Origin: Flavobacteriales bacterium
GTDB lineage: Bacteria > Bacteroidota > Bacteroidia > NS11-12g > UBA9320
Length of the DNA stretch: 64,000 nt
Assembly: GCA_020635395.1 (NCBI GenBank)
Contig: JACJZV010000002.1
Span: forward strand, 1 to 64,000
Direction: 5' to 3'
Shown here: piece after piece, positions 53,463 through 61,186 of the stretch
Layout: every line of letters begins with the position of its first letter
Position numbering within the stretch: the stretch's first letter is position 1
The notes under the pieces: generated by a model
What the model saw: the letters and a program-made list of their open reading frames with translations, nothing else
The model's database searches: none
What the model was told of the DNA's origin: nothing
Program-made: the position numbers and the translations under genes

Positions 53463-55370
53463 TTACTTTACCTCTTCGAAGTCAACGTCTTCAACGTTTT
53501 CGGTTGAGCCATCGTTGGTGGCATTTTCCGCTCCACCGTTTGCGGCATCGCCGCCGGTTTGTTGCTGTGCGTTATACAAATCTTGTGAAGCTGCCTCCCA
53601 GGCTTTATTTAATGTTTCCATCAATCCGTCCAAGCTGTCACCGTCTTTTGCTTCCACGGCCTTTTTCAATGCGTCTTTTGCATCTTCAATAGCCTTGCGT
53701 TTGTCTTCCGGAATTTTATCTCCGTATTCTTTGATTTGCTTTTCGGTGGTAAACACTAACGTATCGGCCTGATTGATTTTCTCAATCGATTCTTTCGCCT
53801 TTTTATCAGCTTCGGCATTGGCTTCCGCCTCTTTTTTCATTCTTTCGATTTCGGCATCGCTCAAACCGCTTGAGGCCTCAATTCGTATTTTTTGTTCTTT
53901 GCCTGTTCCTTGGTCTTTTGCACTTACGTTTAAAATACCGTTGGCATCAATGTCAAAAGTAACCTCAATTTTAGGCACTCCTCTTGGAGCCGGAGGCAAA
54001 TCGCTCAAATGAAAACGACCAATGGTTTTATTGTCTTTAGCCATAGATCGCTCGCCTTGCAACACATGTATTTCTACCGAAGGTTGATTGTCGGAAGCGG
54101 TAGAAAACACTTCCGATTTTTTTGTAGGAATGGTCGTGTTGGACTCAATTAGGCGAGTAAAAACGCCTCCCATAGTCTCAATACCTAATGAAAGTGGTGT
54201 TACATCTAATAACAATACATCTTTTACCTCACCTGTCAAAACTCCGCCTTGAATGGCTGCTCCAATGGCCACCACCTCATCCGGATTAACTCCTTTTGAA
54301 GGTTTTTTGCCAAAGAATTTTTCTACTTCATCTTGTATGCGAGGAATACGCGTTGAACCTCCTACCAAAATCACTTCATCAATGTCGCTGTTGCTCAATC
54401 CGGCATCTTTCATAGCTTGTCGGCAGGGCTCCAAACTTCTTTTTATCAAATCATCGGCAAGTTGTTCAAACTTTGCTCTCGACAATTTGCGAACCAAGTG
54501 TTTTGGCACACCATCCACCGGCATAATGTATGGGAGATTAATCTCTGTTTCGGTGCTGCTCGAAAGTTCAATTTTTGCTTTTTCGGCAGCTTCTTTCAAC
54601 CGTTGCAATGCCATTGGGTCTTTTCTAAGGTCGATATTTTCATCGCTCAAAAACTCTGCTGCCAACCAGTCGATAATAACTTGGTCGAAATCATCTCCAC
54701 CCAAATGAGTATCGCCGTTGGTTGATTTTACTTCAAACACGCCATCGCCAAGTTCAAGAATAGAAATATCGAATGTGCCACCGCCCAAGTCAAAAACGGC
54801 AATGGTCATGTCTTTATCTCTTTTATCAAGCCCGTAGGCCAATGCAGCCGCTGTAGGCTCGTTTACGATTCTTTCAACTTTCAATCCAGCAATTTCGCCA
54901 GCTTCTTTTGTAGCTTGTCGTTGTGCATCGTTAAAATATGCCGGAACGGTAATAACCGCACGACTAACCTCTGTACCCAAATAATCCTCCGCCGTTTTTT
55001 TCATTTTTTGTAAAACGATGGCCGAAATTTCTTGAGGTGTGTATTTCCTATCTCCAATTTCTACTCGAGGAGTGTCATTGTCGCCTTTCACCACTTTATA
55101 AGAAACATGCGATGCTTCGGTAGTTACTTCGCTGTATCGCATACCCATAAACCGTTTGATAGACATAACGGTGTTTTGCGGATTAGTGATGGCTTGTCTT
55201 TTTGCGGGGTCTCCCACTTTGCGTTCGCCATTGCCATTATCCAAAAAACCAACGATAGAAGGAGTTGTTCTGCGTCCTTCGCTGTTTGGAATAACAACCG
55301 GCTCGTTGCCTTCCATAACGGCAACACATGAATTTGTTGTTCCTAAATCTATACCAATTACTTTGCTCAT
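53463..55370 (-). CDS. dnaK: Chaperone DnaK (Hsp70)
   Basis: The 635-residue Hsp70. The nucleotide-binding domain starts GIDLGTTNSCVAVMEG, with the phosphate-2 loop AVFDLGGGTFDIS and VGGSTRIPRI. The linker DVLLLDVTPLSLGIET leads to the substrate domain and a helical lid, ending in DVDFEEVK, which is close to the usual EEVD-like acidic bacterial tail. Folding chaperone with DnaJ and GrpE, which are not adjacent here. A sigma-54-like promoter lies 33 bases upstream of the ATG and an intrinsic terminator follows the stop, so it is likely monocistronic. Confidence 0.99.
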   Translation of the reverse strand: MSKVIGIDLGTTNSCVAVMEGNEPVVIPNSEGRRTTPSIVGFLDNGNGERKVGDPAKRQAITNPQNTVMSIKRFMGMRYSEVTTEASHVSYKVVKGDNDTPRVEIGDRKYTPQEISAIVLQKMKKTAEDYLGTEVSRAVITVPAYFNDAQRQATKEAGEIAGLKVERIVNEPTAAALAYGLDKRDKDMTIAVFDLGGGTFDISILELGDGVFEVKSTNGDTHLGGDDFDQVIIDWLAAEFLSDENIDLRKDPMALQRLKEAAEKAKIELSSSTETEINLPYIMPVDGVPKHLVRKLSRAKFEQLADDLIKRSLEPCRQAMKDAGLSNSDIDEVILVGGSTRIPRIQDEVEKFFGKKPSKGVNPDEVVAIGAAIQGGVLTGEVKDVLLLDVTPLSLGIETMGGVFTRLIESNTTIPTKKSEVFSTASDNQPSVEIHVLQGERSMAKDNKTIGRFHLSDLPPAPRGVPKIEVTFDIDANGILNVSAKDQGTGKEQKIRIEASSGLSDAEIERMKKEAEANAEADKKAKESIEKINQADTLVFTTEKQIKEYGDKIPEDKRKAIEDAKDALKKAVEAKDGDSLDGLMETLNKAWEAASQDLYNAQQQTGGDAANGGAENATNDGSTENVEDVDFEEVK

Positions 55371-55402
55371 AATATAGCCTCTTTTTTTTAATTGGGGCTA
55401 AG

Positions 55403-55418
55403 GCAATTGAAGTGCCAA
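55403..55418 (-). promoter_or_regulatory. Sigma-54-like -24/-12 promoter upstream of dnaK
   Basis: The minus strand reads TTGGCACTTCAATTGC, matching TGGCAC-N5-TTGC exactly, with the invariant GG and GC in place. The -12 GC is 32 bases before the ATG. Confidence 0.5.
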
Positions 55419-55495
55419 GCATTATTTTTTTTTTGAAATGACCAAAATTGACCGATTTAGAAGTTCAAATTTGGCAAAAAGGTGACAAATAGTCA

Positions 55496-56542
55496 CTAAG
55501 GGGTGACAAAGTTAAGCTTTTCGGTACGCGGAGAGTTGGCCAAAGAAGAATGTGTTGCCCCAGTCAGTTCGATATGGTCGTATGCTTTTATGTGAACTGA
55601 AGAGAAAACACCCAATCCATTGGAAATATTGGTAAACTCCGGTTTCTTCTGCACAATACCTATGCTGGGTTTATTTACTTGAACATACGTATAAATGTCT
55701 TCGCCGGAGGCATAAAAATACATTCCCACATCTATTGCCTGACGCTCGTAGCCTGGTTTTTCGGGCAAAACCGTTGCCAAGAAATCGTAAAACACATAGC
55801 TCTTTTGCGGGTAGATTTGCTGTTCGTATCCACGAAGTCGAATGGTTTCTTTTCCTTTAAAAATAGTCCAACTCACGCTGTCCACCACAGCTTTATTGGG
55901 TTCACCAGCGGGGTATTCTTTATACCTAAATCGAAGTTCGCAATCATACATTTTAGCTTGCGATGCCTCCCGATAGTTGATAAACAAAAAGCGAGAAGTA
56001 TCATCTTCAATGCTCAGTTTTGTGGTTCTATCGCTAACCGGAGAGAAAACTTCAGTAAGTCCAACTGTATTTGCCTTTGACTCGTAGGTTTTACCGCTTT
56101 TATTATTGGTAATGACAAGTTTATAGTTGTATAATGCCGCAAAACTGGATGCTTTTATCGGAAAATTGGTTCGGTAAAGTACATTGGGCGAGTTGGCAAA
56201 AAGACCGGAATCTTTTGGAAGGCCAATTGTATCACCAATCACCTTTTCGAGGGTTATAACATTCGTTTCCGCTCCATCTTTAAACTCCACCATTTTTACC
56301 GTTAAATCTTCAAACTGGAGGCTATCAGAAACACCGGCATAGCTCAAAGCATTGCCTTGTTCGTTGAGGTAAACCTTATTAATTCGTATGTAATTGTATG
56401 TTGCTGATGGATTAAGCAGCCCATACACCACCGGAATTTCTTTCCAATCGGCCGTTACATCCAATGTATTGTTGCATCCACCGAAAAAAGCCGCCAACAA
56501 TAAGGCTACCCAACCAATCCTATTATTTATTTGTATGTGCAT
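55496..56542 (-). CDS. Surface lipoprotein, DUF4249-like
   Basis: A 348-residue lipoprotein with lipobox FGGC (Cys23). The mature domain opens VTADWKEIPVVYGLLNPSATYNYIRINKVYL, a pattern shared by DUF4249-type lipoproteins of Bacteroidota, followed by an all-beta body. Its function is not established. It is divergent from the 56586 gene, and its 5' end overlaps that gene's promoter, so the two may be coordinately controlled. Confidence 0.7.
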   Translation of the reverse strand: MHIQINNRIGWVALLLAAFFGGCNNTLDVTADWKEIPVVYGLLNPSATYNYIRINKVYLNEQGNALSYAGVSDSLQFEDLTVKMVEFKDGAETNVITLEKVIGDTIGLPKDSGLFANSPNVLYRTNFPIKASSFAALYNYKLVITNNKSGKTYESKANTVGLTEVFSPVSDRTTKLSIEDDTSRFLFINYREASQAKMYDCELRFRYKEYPAGEPNKAVVDSVSWTIFKGKETIRLRGYEQQIYPQKSYVFYDFLATVLPEKPGYERQAIDVGMYFYASGEDIYTYVQVNKPSIGIVQKKPEFTNISNGLGVFSSVHIKAYDHIELTGATHSSLANSPRTEKLNFVTP

Positions 56543-56564
56543 TAAATCAATTACTTTAGCTTTG
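56531..56564 (+). promoter_or_regulatory. Bacteroidota promoter TTG-N23-TAGCTTTG
   Basis: TTG at 56531-56533 and TAGCTTTG at 56557-56564, 21 bases before ATG 56586. The -33 element overlaps the first codons of the divergent lipoprotein gene. Confidence 0.55.
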
Positions 56565-56585
56565 CACCCAAAGCATTCGACAAAA

Positions 56586-57665
56586 ATGAAATATTTAAAA
56601 CTGATATTGCTGTTATTGTTGTCAAATTTTACGAACGGTCAAAACAAAGAACGCGTTTTAGCCGATTTCTCTACGGTAGTAGTGTTTGACAACTTTTCTA
56701 CCGGTGCCAACCGATGGGAACAAAAAAATACCGAAAGCGAACAATTCATTATTTCCGAAAATAAATACAGCATTTCTCGACTTAAACCGGATTACTTTTC
56801 GGTGGCTTTGGCCAAAGATATTGGAGAATATTCTGACTTTGAATTGGTAACAAAAATTGAGGCCGAAAAGGTAAAATCAAACAAAAACGCTGGGGGTGGC
56901 GTAATTATTAAAGCTCAAAAAGATGGCAGCGGTGCGTTGATTATTGAAATAAACGCAAAAAAACAGTATCGAATCAAATTGCTAAAAAACGGTGTCTTCA
57001 CTCCCCTATTTCATACAAAAAATGGTGGCTGGGAAAAATCTAAACACCTAAAAAAAGGTGAAAATGAGTTGAAAATAAGAACAAAAGGCAATGAGTTTGA
57101 TATTTATTTTAACGGGAAATTTGAACGCTCATTTATCGAAACATCTTTTGCAAAAGGTAGGCAAGGATTTTATGTAAACGGAAACAGTCGTATTAAAGCA
57201 GGATTGTTTTTGCTGAAGGCCAACGAAATTTCAGAATTAAAACAAAATCCGATAGACTCAAAAACAACTGGAAATGACCAAACTTATACTGAATTGGTTA
57301 AGGTTTTTAAAGACAAAATTGACAAACAAAACCAAGAAATAGAACGTCTGACCGAAGAATTAAATATTTGCAAAACCAACTTGACTATAGACACAACCTC
57401 GGCCAGCAAAGTGAAGGAACTAAACAAAGACAATGTTGAGTTGAAAAGCAAAGTGGCTCAACTGGAAACCGAATTGCAACAAGCCCAAAAGCGTTTGACC
57501 TATTTGGAATCAATGAAAGAAGATATTGAAAAGCAAACAGATGGCGATTTGGTGCTGAGTTTGACCGAATTACTTTCGAAGGAAAAAGAAAAAAATAAAG
57601 CACTCAAGGCCGAAAATGATGCTCTAAAAAAAGAGGTTGGCGAACTGCGTCGACGCGGAAATTAA
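56586..57665 (+). CDS. Exported lectin-like domain protein with C-terminal coiled coil
   Basis: ATG 56586 gives 359 residues with a signal peptide (LILLLLLSNFTNGQ). Residues 25-215 form a beta-sandwich of the DUF1080/LamG concanavalin-like type (VVFDNFSTGANRWEQ, then KGENELKIRTKGNEFDIYFNG). Residues 235-355 are a heptad-patterned coiled coil (KIDKQNQEIERLTEELNICK). A periplasmic carbohydrate- or peptidoglycan-binding adaptor is plausible. It precedes panB by 10 bases but has its own promoter; shared transcription is possible. Confidence 0.82.
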   Translation: MKYLKLILLLLLSNFTNGQNKERVLADFSTVVVFDNFSTGANRWEQKNTESEQFIISENKYSISRLKPDYFSVALAKDIGEYSDFELVTKIEAEKVKSNKNAGGGVIIKAQKDGSGALIIEINAKKQYRIKLLKNGVFTPLFHTKNGGWEKSKHLKKGENELKIRTKGNEFDIYFNGKFERSFIETSFAKGRQGFYVNGNSRIKAGLFLLKANEISELKQNPIDSKTTGNDQTYTELVKVFKDKIDKQNQEIERLTEELNICKTNLTIDTTSASKVKELNKDNVELKSKVAQLETELQQAQKRLTYLESMKEDIEKQTDGDLVLSLTELLSKEKEKNKALKAENDALKKEVGELRRRGN

Positions 57666-57675
57666 CAATACATAA

Positions 57676-58488
57676 ATGTCAAAATCGGAATACAAAAAAG
57701 TTACTACCCTCGCTTTGCTCGACATGAAAATGCAAGGCGAAAAAATAAGTATGCTGACAGCCTACGACTACTCATTTGCCAAAATTATTGATGATGCAGG
57801 CATTGACGTTATTTTGGTAGGCGACTCAGCCAGCAACGTGATGGCTGGCCATATATCTACCTTGCCCATCACTTTGGATCAAATGATATACCATGCTCAA
57901 TCGGTTATTCGGGCGGTGGACCGAGCGTTGGTAGTTGTCGATTTGCCGTTTGGTTCTTATCAAGGCGATAGCAAAGAGGCTCTAAAAAGTGCCATTAGAA
58001 TAATGAAAGAGGCAGGTGCCCATGCCATAAAATTAGAGGGTGGAGTGGAAGTTATCGAATCTGTAAAACGGATTTTGTCTGCCGGAATTCCCGTAATGGG
58101 TCATTTGGGATTAACCCCTCAAAGCATCTTTAAATTTGGCACATACTCCGTGCGAGCCAAAGAAGAAGCAGAGGCAAAAAAATTAATGGAAGATGCCCTA
58201 TTGCTGGAAGATGCGGGTTGTTTTGGGATTGTGTTAGAAAAAATTCCGGCCAAGTTGGCAACAGAGGTTACCAAAAATATCAACATTCCAATAATTGGTA
58301 TTGGTGCAGGTGGCGGAGTTGATGGACAGGTGTTGGTTTTGCATGACTTATTGGGAATAACGCACGAATTTCATCCTCGCTTTTTGAGAAGATATTTAGA
58401 ACTGTATGACACGGTAAAAGATGCCGTTGGCCACTACATTTCGGATGTTAAAAGCAAAGATTTCCCGAACGAAGAAGAGCAGTATTGA
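57676..58488 (+). CDS. panB: 3-methyl-2-oxobutanoate hydroxymethyltransferase
   Basis: The 270-residue enzyme adds a hydroxymethyl group from methylenetetrahydrofolate to ketoisovalerate, the first committed step to pantothenate and coenzyme A. LTAYDYSFAKIIDDAG, VGDSASNVMAGH (metal-binding Asp), VVDLPFGSY, LEGG and GHLGLTPQS are all in order, and the catalytic Glu lies in VLEKIPAKLA. Length is typical. No panC or panD is adjacent. Cytoplasmic. Confidence 0.98.
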   Translation: MSKSEYKKVTTLALLDMKMQGEKISMLTAYDYSFAKIIDDAGIDVILVGDSASNVMAGHISTLPITLDQMIYHAQSVIRAVDRALVVVDLPFGSYQGDSKEALKSAIRIMKEAGAHAIKLEGGVEVIESVKRILSAGIPVMGHLGLTPQSIFKFGTYSVRAKEEAEAKKLMEDALLLEDAGCFGIVLEKIPAKLATEVTKNINIPIIGIGAGGGVDGQVLVLHDLLGITHEFHPRFLRRYLELYDTVKDAVGHYISDVKSKDFPNEEEQY

Positions 58489-58758
58489 CGCTTACCCATT
58501 GCGGCTGAGAAAAATCTCTTTCCATTTCAAACCGCTATTTTTTTCAGATTTGAATATCTGACGATTAAATGTCGGACTCCTATTAAGAATGATATTCTCA
58601 ACGGTTTTGGACTTTGCGTTCGGGTCATCCCGATAGCTATTGGGATCGGAACACAAAGTTACAATATATTATTAAAGTTTAATAGAAGCACAAAACGTCA
58701 TCCCGATAGCTATCGGGATGACGTAATTTATTGCTTTTATGTTTTGTATTCTCATGTT
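58489..58758. other. Intergenic region with two palindromic repeats
   Basis: About 270 bases without a gene. It holds the imperfect palindrome 58611-58659 and the perfect palindrome 58695-58724, which share the core CCCGATAGCTAT. This core is common as a repeat in Bacteroidota genomes. Confidence 0.75.
58695..58724. repeat. 30-bp perfect palindrome, REP-like
   Basis: A perfect inverted repeat centred on AGCT with arms ACGTCATCCCGATAG. It shares its core with the imperfect repeat at 58611-58659. It could form a hairpin in RNA and act as a terminator for panB, but no T tract follows. Confidence 0.8.
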
Positions 58759-59208
58759 CTACCCCATGTTAATTGCCGCGTAGAAATTATTTGCCTTGGA
58801 GAGCTTATATATACCAATAAGCAACATCGAAATAAAAAGAAGATGCCAAAAAATAAAATATACAACACCCCAAAATTTCGAATGAATTGATTTATAAGTA
58901 ACAACCTTTCTTAAATTTTGATAGTTTTTCTTTGGGGGTTTGCCATAACCCAATGATATGAATAAAGGAAGCAAAAGAAATAAAACACCCTTCACAATTG
59001 GTGCTAAAGAGACATCATGATGGTCGTAATAATTTTTTAAGTCTTGTGGTCTTAAAGCAAGCATAATAAAGAACATAAAGACTATTACACCACACATGGA
59101 TTTATAATTGGAAAGTACCTCCAACCTCTTCTGTGACCTTTTTTTGTTTAAAAAAGCCCTTAACAAGCTGTAGTGAAGAATAGGTATTAATTTTATATTC
59201 TTAAACAT
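58759..59208 (-). CDS. Uncharacterised small membrane protein
   Basis: A 149-residue protein with three to four membrane segments (about 35-52, 70-90 and 120-140) and a basic cytoplasmic N-terminus (LRAFLNKKRSQKRLEVL). No family recognised. It lies 6 bases downstream of the small 59215 gene on the same strand, so the two probably form a transcript. The patch from 58489 to 61051 looks accessory. Confidence 0.65.
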   Translation of the reverse strand: MFKNIKLIPILHYSLLRAFLNKKRSQKRLEVLSNYKSMCGVIVFMFFIMLALRPQDLKNYYDHHDVSLAPIVKGVLFLLLPLFISLGYGKPPKKNYQNLRKVVTYKSIHSKFWGVVYFIFWHLLFISMLLIGIYKLSKANNFYAAINMG

Positions 59209-59214
59209 ATTTAT

Positions 59215-59460
59215 CTATCTTATAGGATATTGTAGTAGGTTGACCCGAGGCACATACTCTGTGTTATCTCTTTGCCTAGTCATAATTCGATCAATTACCT
59301 CCTGATCTTCAGCACTAGGTGACTTATACTCAATATCATTTGTTGCCATATAAATATCTCCCGCTATCTCTGCGATTGTCACAACCGTAAGTACTGTCAA
59401 ACCAACCGGATTACTCACAACTACCAAATAGGTACCAACAACATATCCCGCGGTTTTCAT
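59215..59460 (-). CDS. Uncharacterised small protein with one membrane segment
   Basis: I start at ATG 59460, giving 81 residues (MKTAGYVVGTYLVVV at the N-terminus). A longer frame to 59571 reads through the hairpin at 59494-59543 and is low-complexity, so I reject it. One membrane helix at about 8-36, then a hydrophilic tail (ATNDIEYKSPSAEDQEVI). Resembles small proteins left over from toxin or Rhs loci, but that is a guess. Confidence 0.5.
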   Translation of the reverse strand: MKTAGYVVGTYLVVVSNPVGLTVLTVVTIAEIAGDIYMATNDIEYKSPSAEDQEVIDRIMTRQRDNTEYVPRVNLLQYPIR

Positions 59461-59493
59461 TACCTCCCATGTTCCCTTTTCCACTTTCCTTGG

Positions 59494-59543
59494 CTGGTGT
59501 GAGCTTCCTGCACATGTCCGCCCACGGAGGAAGCTCGCACCAG
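59494..59543. repeat. Inverted repeat (16-bp stem, 18-base loop)
   Basis: Arms CTGGTGTGAGCTTCCT (59494-59509) and its reverse complement at 59528-59543 differ at one position. The loop is GC-rich compared with the surroundings. It lies just upstream of the 59460 start. Confidence 0.75.
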
Positions 59544-59599
59544 AGTGGGATTTAACCAATGAAGCCGCCATTTTGCCAAACTGCTGTTGGGTGCAGTTT

Positions 59600-61051
59600 T
59601 TAATTCAAGGCTTCTTTGCATTGTTCTATTTCAATTATTTTCAAATGGTCAGAGTATTTTGTTAATGTTGCTCTGTCTGCAAGTCCAAGTTCATTAGTTA
59701 TTAATTCTTCTAAACGATACAAAACGCTTTTTCCATACCTATATTTCATTGGGTCGCTGTCGTAAAGTTTATTGATTTCATTAGCCCTTTCTTGTGGGTC
59801 ATTAATCTTTCCATACTTTCCGTATTCAGAATATGCTATTCTTAGTTTTGATTTTGAAATTTCACTTGTTTCTATTGTAGCTTGCTCAATTAATTCTTTT
59901 GCTTTGTCAATTGAAATTTGGTTATACAAACAGTTAATATGTCTCTCGTTTAAAAAATAGCTTTCAATGTCATAGTGCTTCGTAATCAGAACAGTTGTAA
60001 TTCCGTCAATCTGATAGTTTCTAAGTTGTTTTTCAATTATTTGCTTTAATTGCTGTGGATTGTCATTGTCTCTGTCACGATGTATTAAGATATGCTTCAA
60101 ATTAGCTGACTTTGATGTAAGCTTTTTAGCAAAGAAGATAGCAGAAGCTAGGTTGTCTTTACCATCGTATGATTCAACTTTTGCTTTTGAAATATCAATG
60201 CCGTGAATTTCAAGAAGATTCTCAATCATTTTTGTATTCCCATCTTCTGTTAACACTAAAAATGTTTTATTGAAATCTAGGTCTTCTAATTCCTTTGCTA
60301 TTGATAAATATTGATTTAATTTTTCAATTATCAGAGACCCAAAAAAATCGATTAGGGGCTCTATGTTACTGCTATCAGCCAAAACAAGACTTTCATAGTA
60401 TTGCTTTCTTTTCTCGTTAGGGATTGAAATGGGGAAAAGTCCGTGTTTTAATAGGATTAGATTGAGAATAAGTCTTGATATCCTACCATTTCCATCTAAA
60501 AATGGGTGTATAGAAACAACTTTATAATGAAAAAGTATGGCGGTTACAACTGGTGAAATTTCTGAATCAATTAATGTTGAGTAATACCAATCAAATGTTT
60601 CTTCTAATTGCCCAAGAATGTTTTTGAAATCATAAACAATTTTCTTACCGTCTGGATGAACTATAAAGACATCGACTTTTCTAAATTCACCATCATTCAT
60701 TAGAATTTCTTGAAGAAGAATTAAATCTAATAATGAAAAGTGTTCATCTACCAAATCAAACAGGAAACTTATCGAGGCATAGCTTTTTCCTAGACTTAAA
60801 TATTTGTTTTTCTTTTCAGTGTAGTCAGTTGATAGTTTTGGGTCTCTCTGCGTTAAATATGCGAGTTCTAATCCTAGTTGTTCACGAATTTCGGGGTTCA
60901 ACGAATTTAAGTGAGAGTCACTTCCAAGAATAAAAGACTCTTGAGCTATTTTCAAAAGTGTTGACTTTTCTTGTCCAAGTGCATTGACTTTGTTTCTTAG
61001 ATTTTCAATATCTTGAACAATACTTTTTTTACTTAGTTCTTTTTCAGTCAT
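59600..61051 (-). CDS. Fic domain fused to TOPRIM/DUF4435-like domain
   Basis: A 483-residue cytosolic protein. The Fic core spans about 90-250 with motif HPFLDGNGR at 182-190, complete for AMP transfer (catalytic His182, phosphate-loop GNGR). A clear (S/T)xxxE(G/N) inhibitory motif is not found; SFILGS near 39-44 is a weak counterpart with Leu at the Glu position. From about 264 a second domain begins: FLVLTEDGNTKMIENLL (Glu269), ILIHRDRDNDN (Asp326, 328, 330) and TKHYDIESYFLN (358-368), the layout of TOPRIM-type domains such as DUF4435. Fic domains modify protein targets; TOPRIM domains cleave or ligate nucleic acid. The combination suggests an immunity or regulatory enzyme. Confidence 0.85.
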   Translation of the reverse strand: MTEKELSKKSIVQDIENLRNKVNALGQEKSTLLKIAQESFILGSDSHLNSLNPEIREQLGLELAYLTQRDPKLSTDYTEKKNKYLSLGKSYASISFLFDLVDEHFSLLDLILLQEILMNDGEFRKVDVFIVHPDGKKIVYDFKNILGQLEETFDWYYSTLIDSEISPVVTAILFHYKVVSIHPFLDGNGRISRLILNLILLKHGLFPISIPNEKRKQYYESLVLADSSNIEPLIDFFGSLIIEKLNQYLSIAKELEDLDFNKTFLVLTEDGNTKMIENLLEIHGIDISKAKVESYDGKDNLASAIFFAKKLTSKSANLKHILIHRDRDNDNPQQLKQIIEKQLRNYQIDGITTVLITKHYDIESYFLNERHINCLYNQISIDKAKELIEQATIETSEISKSKLRIAYSEYGKYGKINDPQERANEINKLYDSDPMKYRYGKSVLYRLEELITNELGLADRATLTKYSDHLKIIEIEQCKEALN

Positions 61052-61186
61052 TGTCGTCTTTTAAAATTGCAGCCAACGTTAGTATATGCGAACCTCTATT
61101 ACGCATATTTTCCATATCATAGAAACAAAGTACTTGTCGTTATCGATTCATTTTCCATTTCGTTTACCAAAAATAGGGTAAATTTT

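Noticed and set aside
58611..58724. CRISPR-like repeat array
   Set aside because: Only two related palindromes with no spacers of regular length, and no cas genes.
59461..59571. N-terminal extension of the 59460 protein
   Set aside because: It reads through an inverted repeat and gives low-complexity residues; the ATG at 59460 precedes a normal membrane helix.
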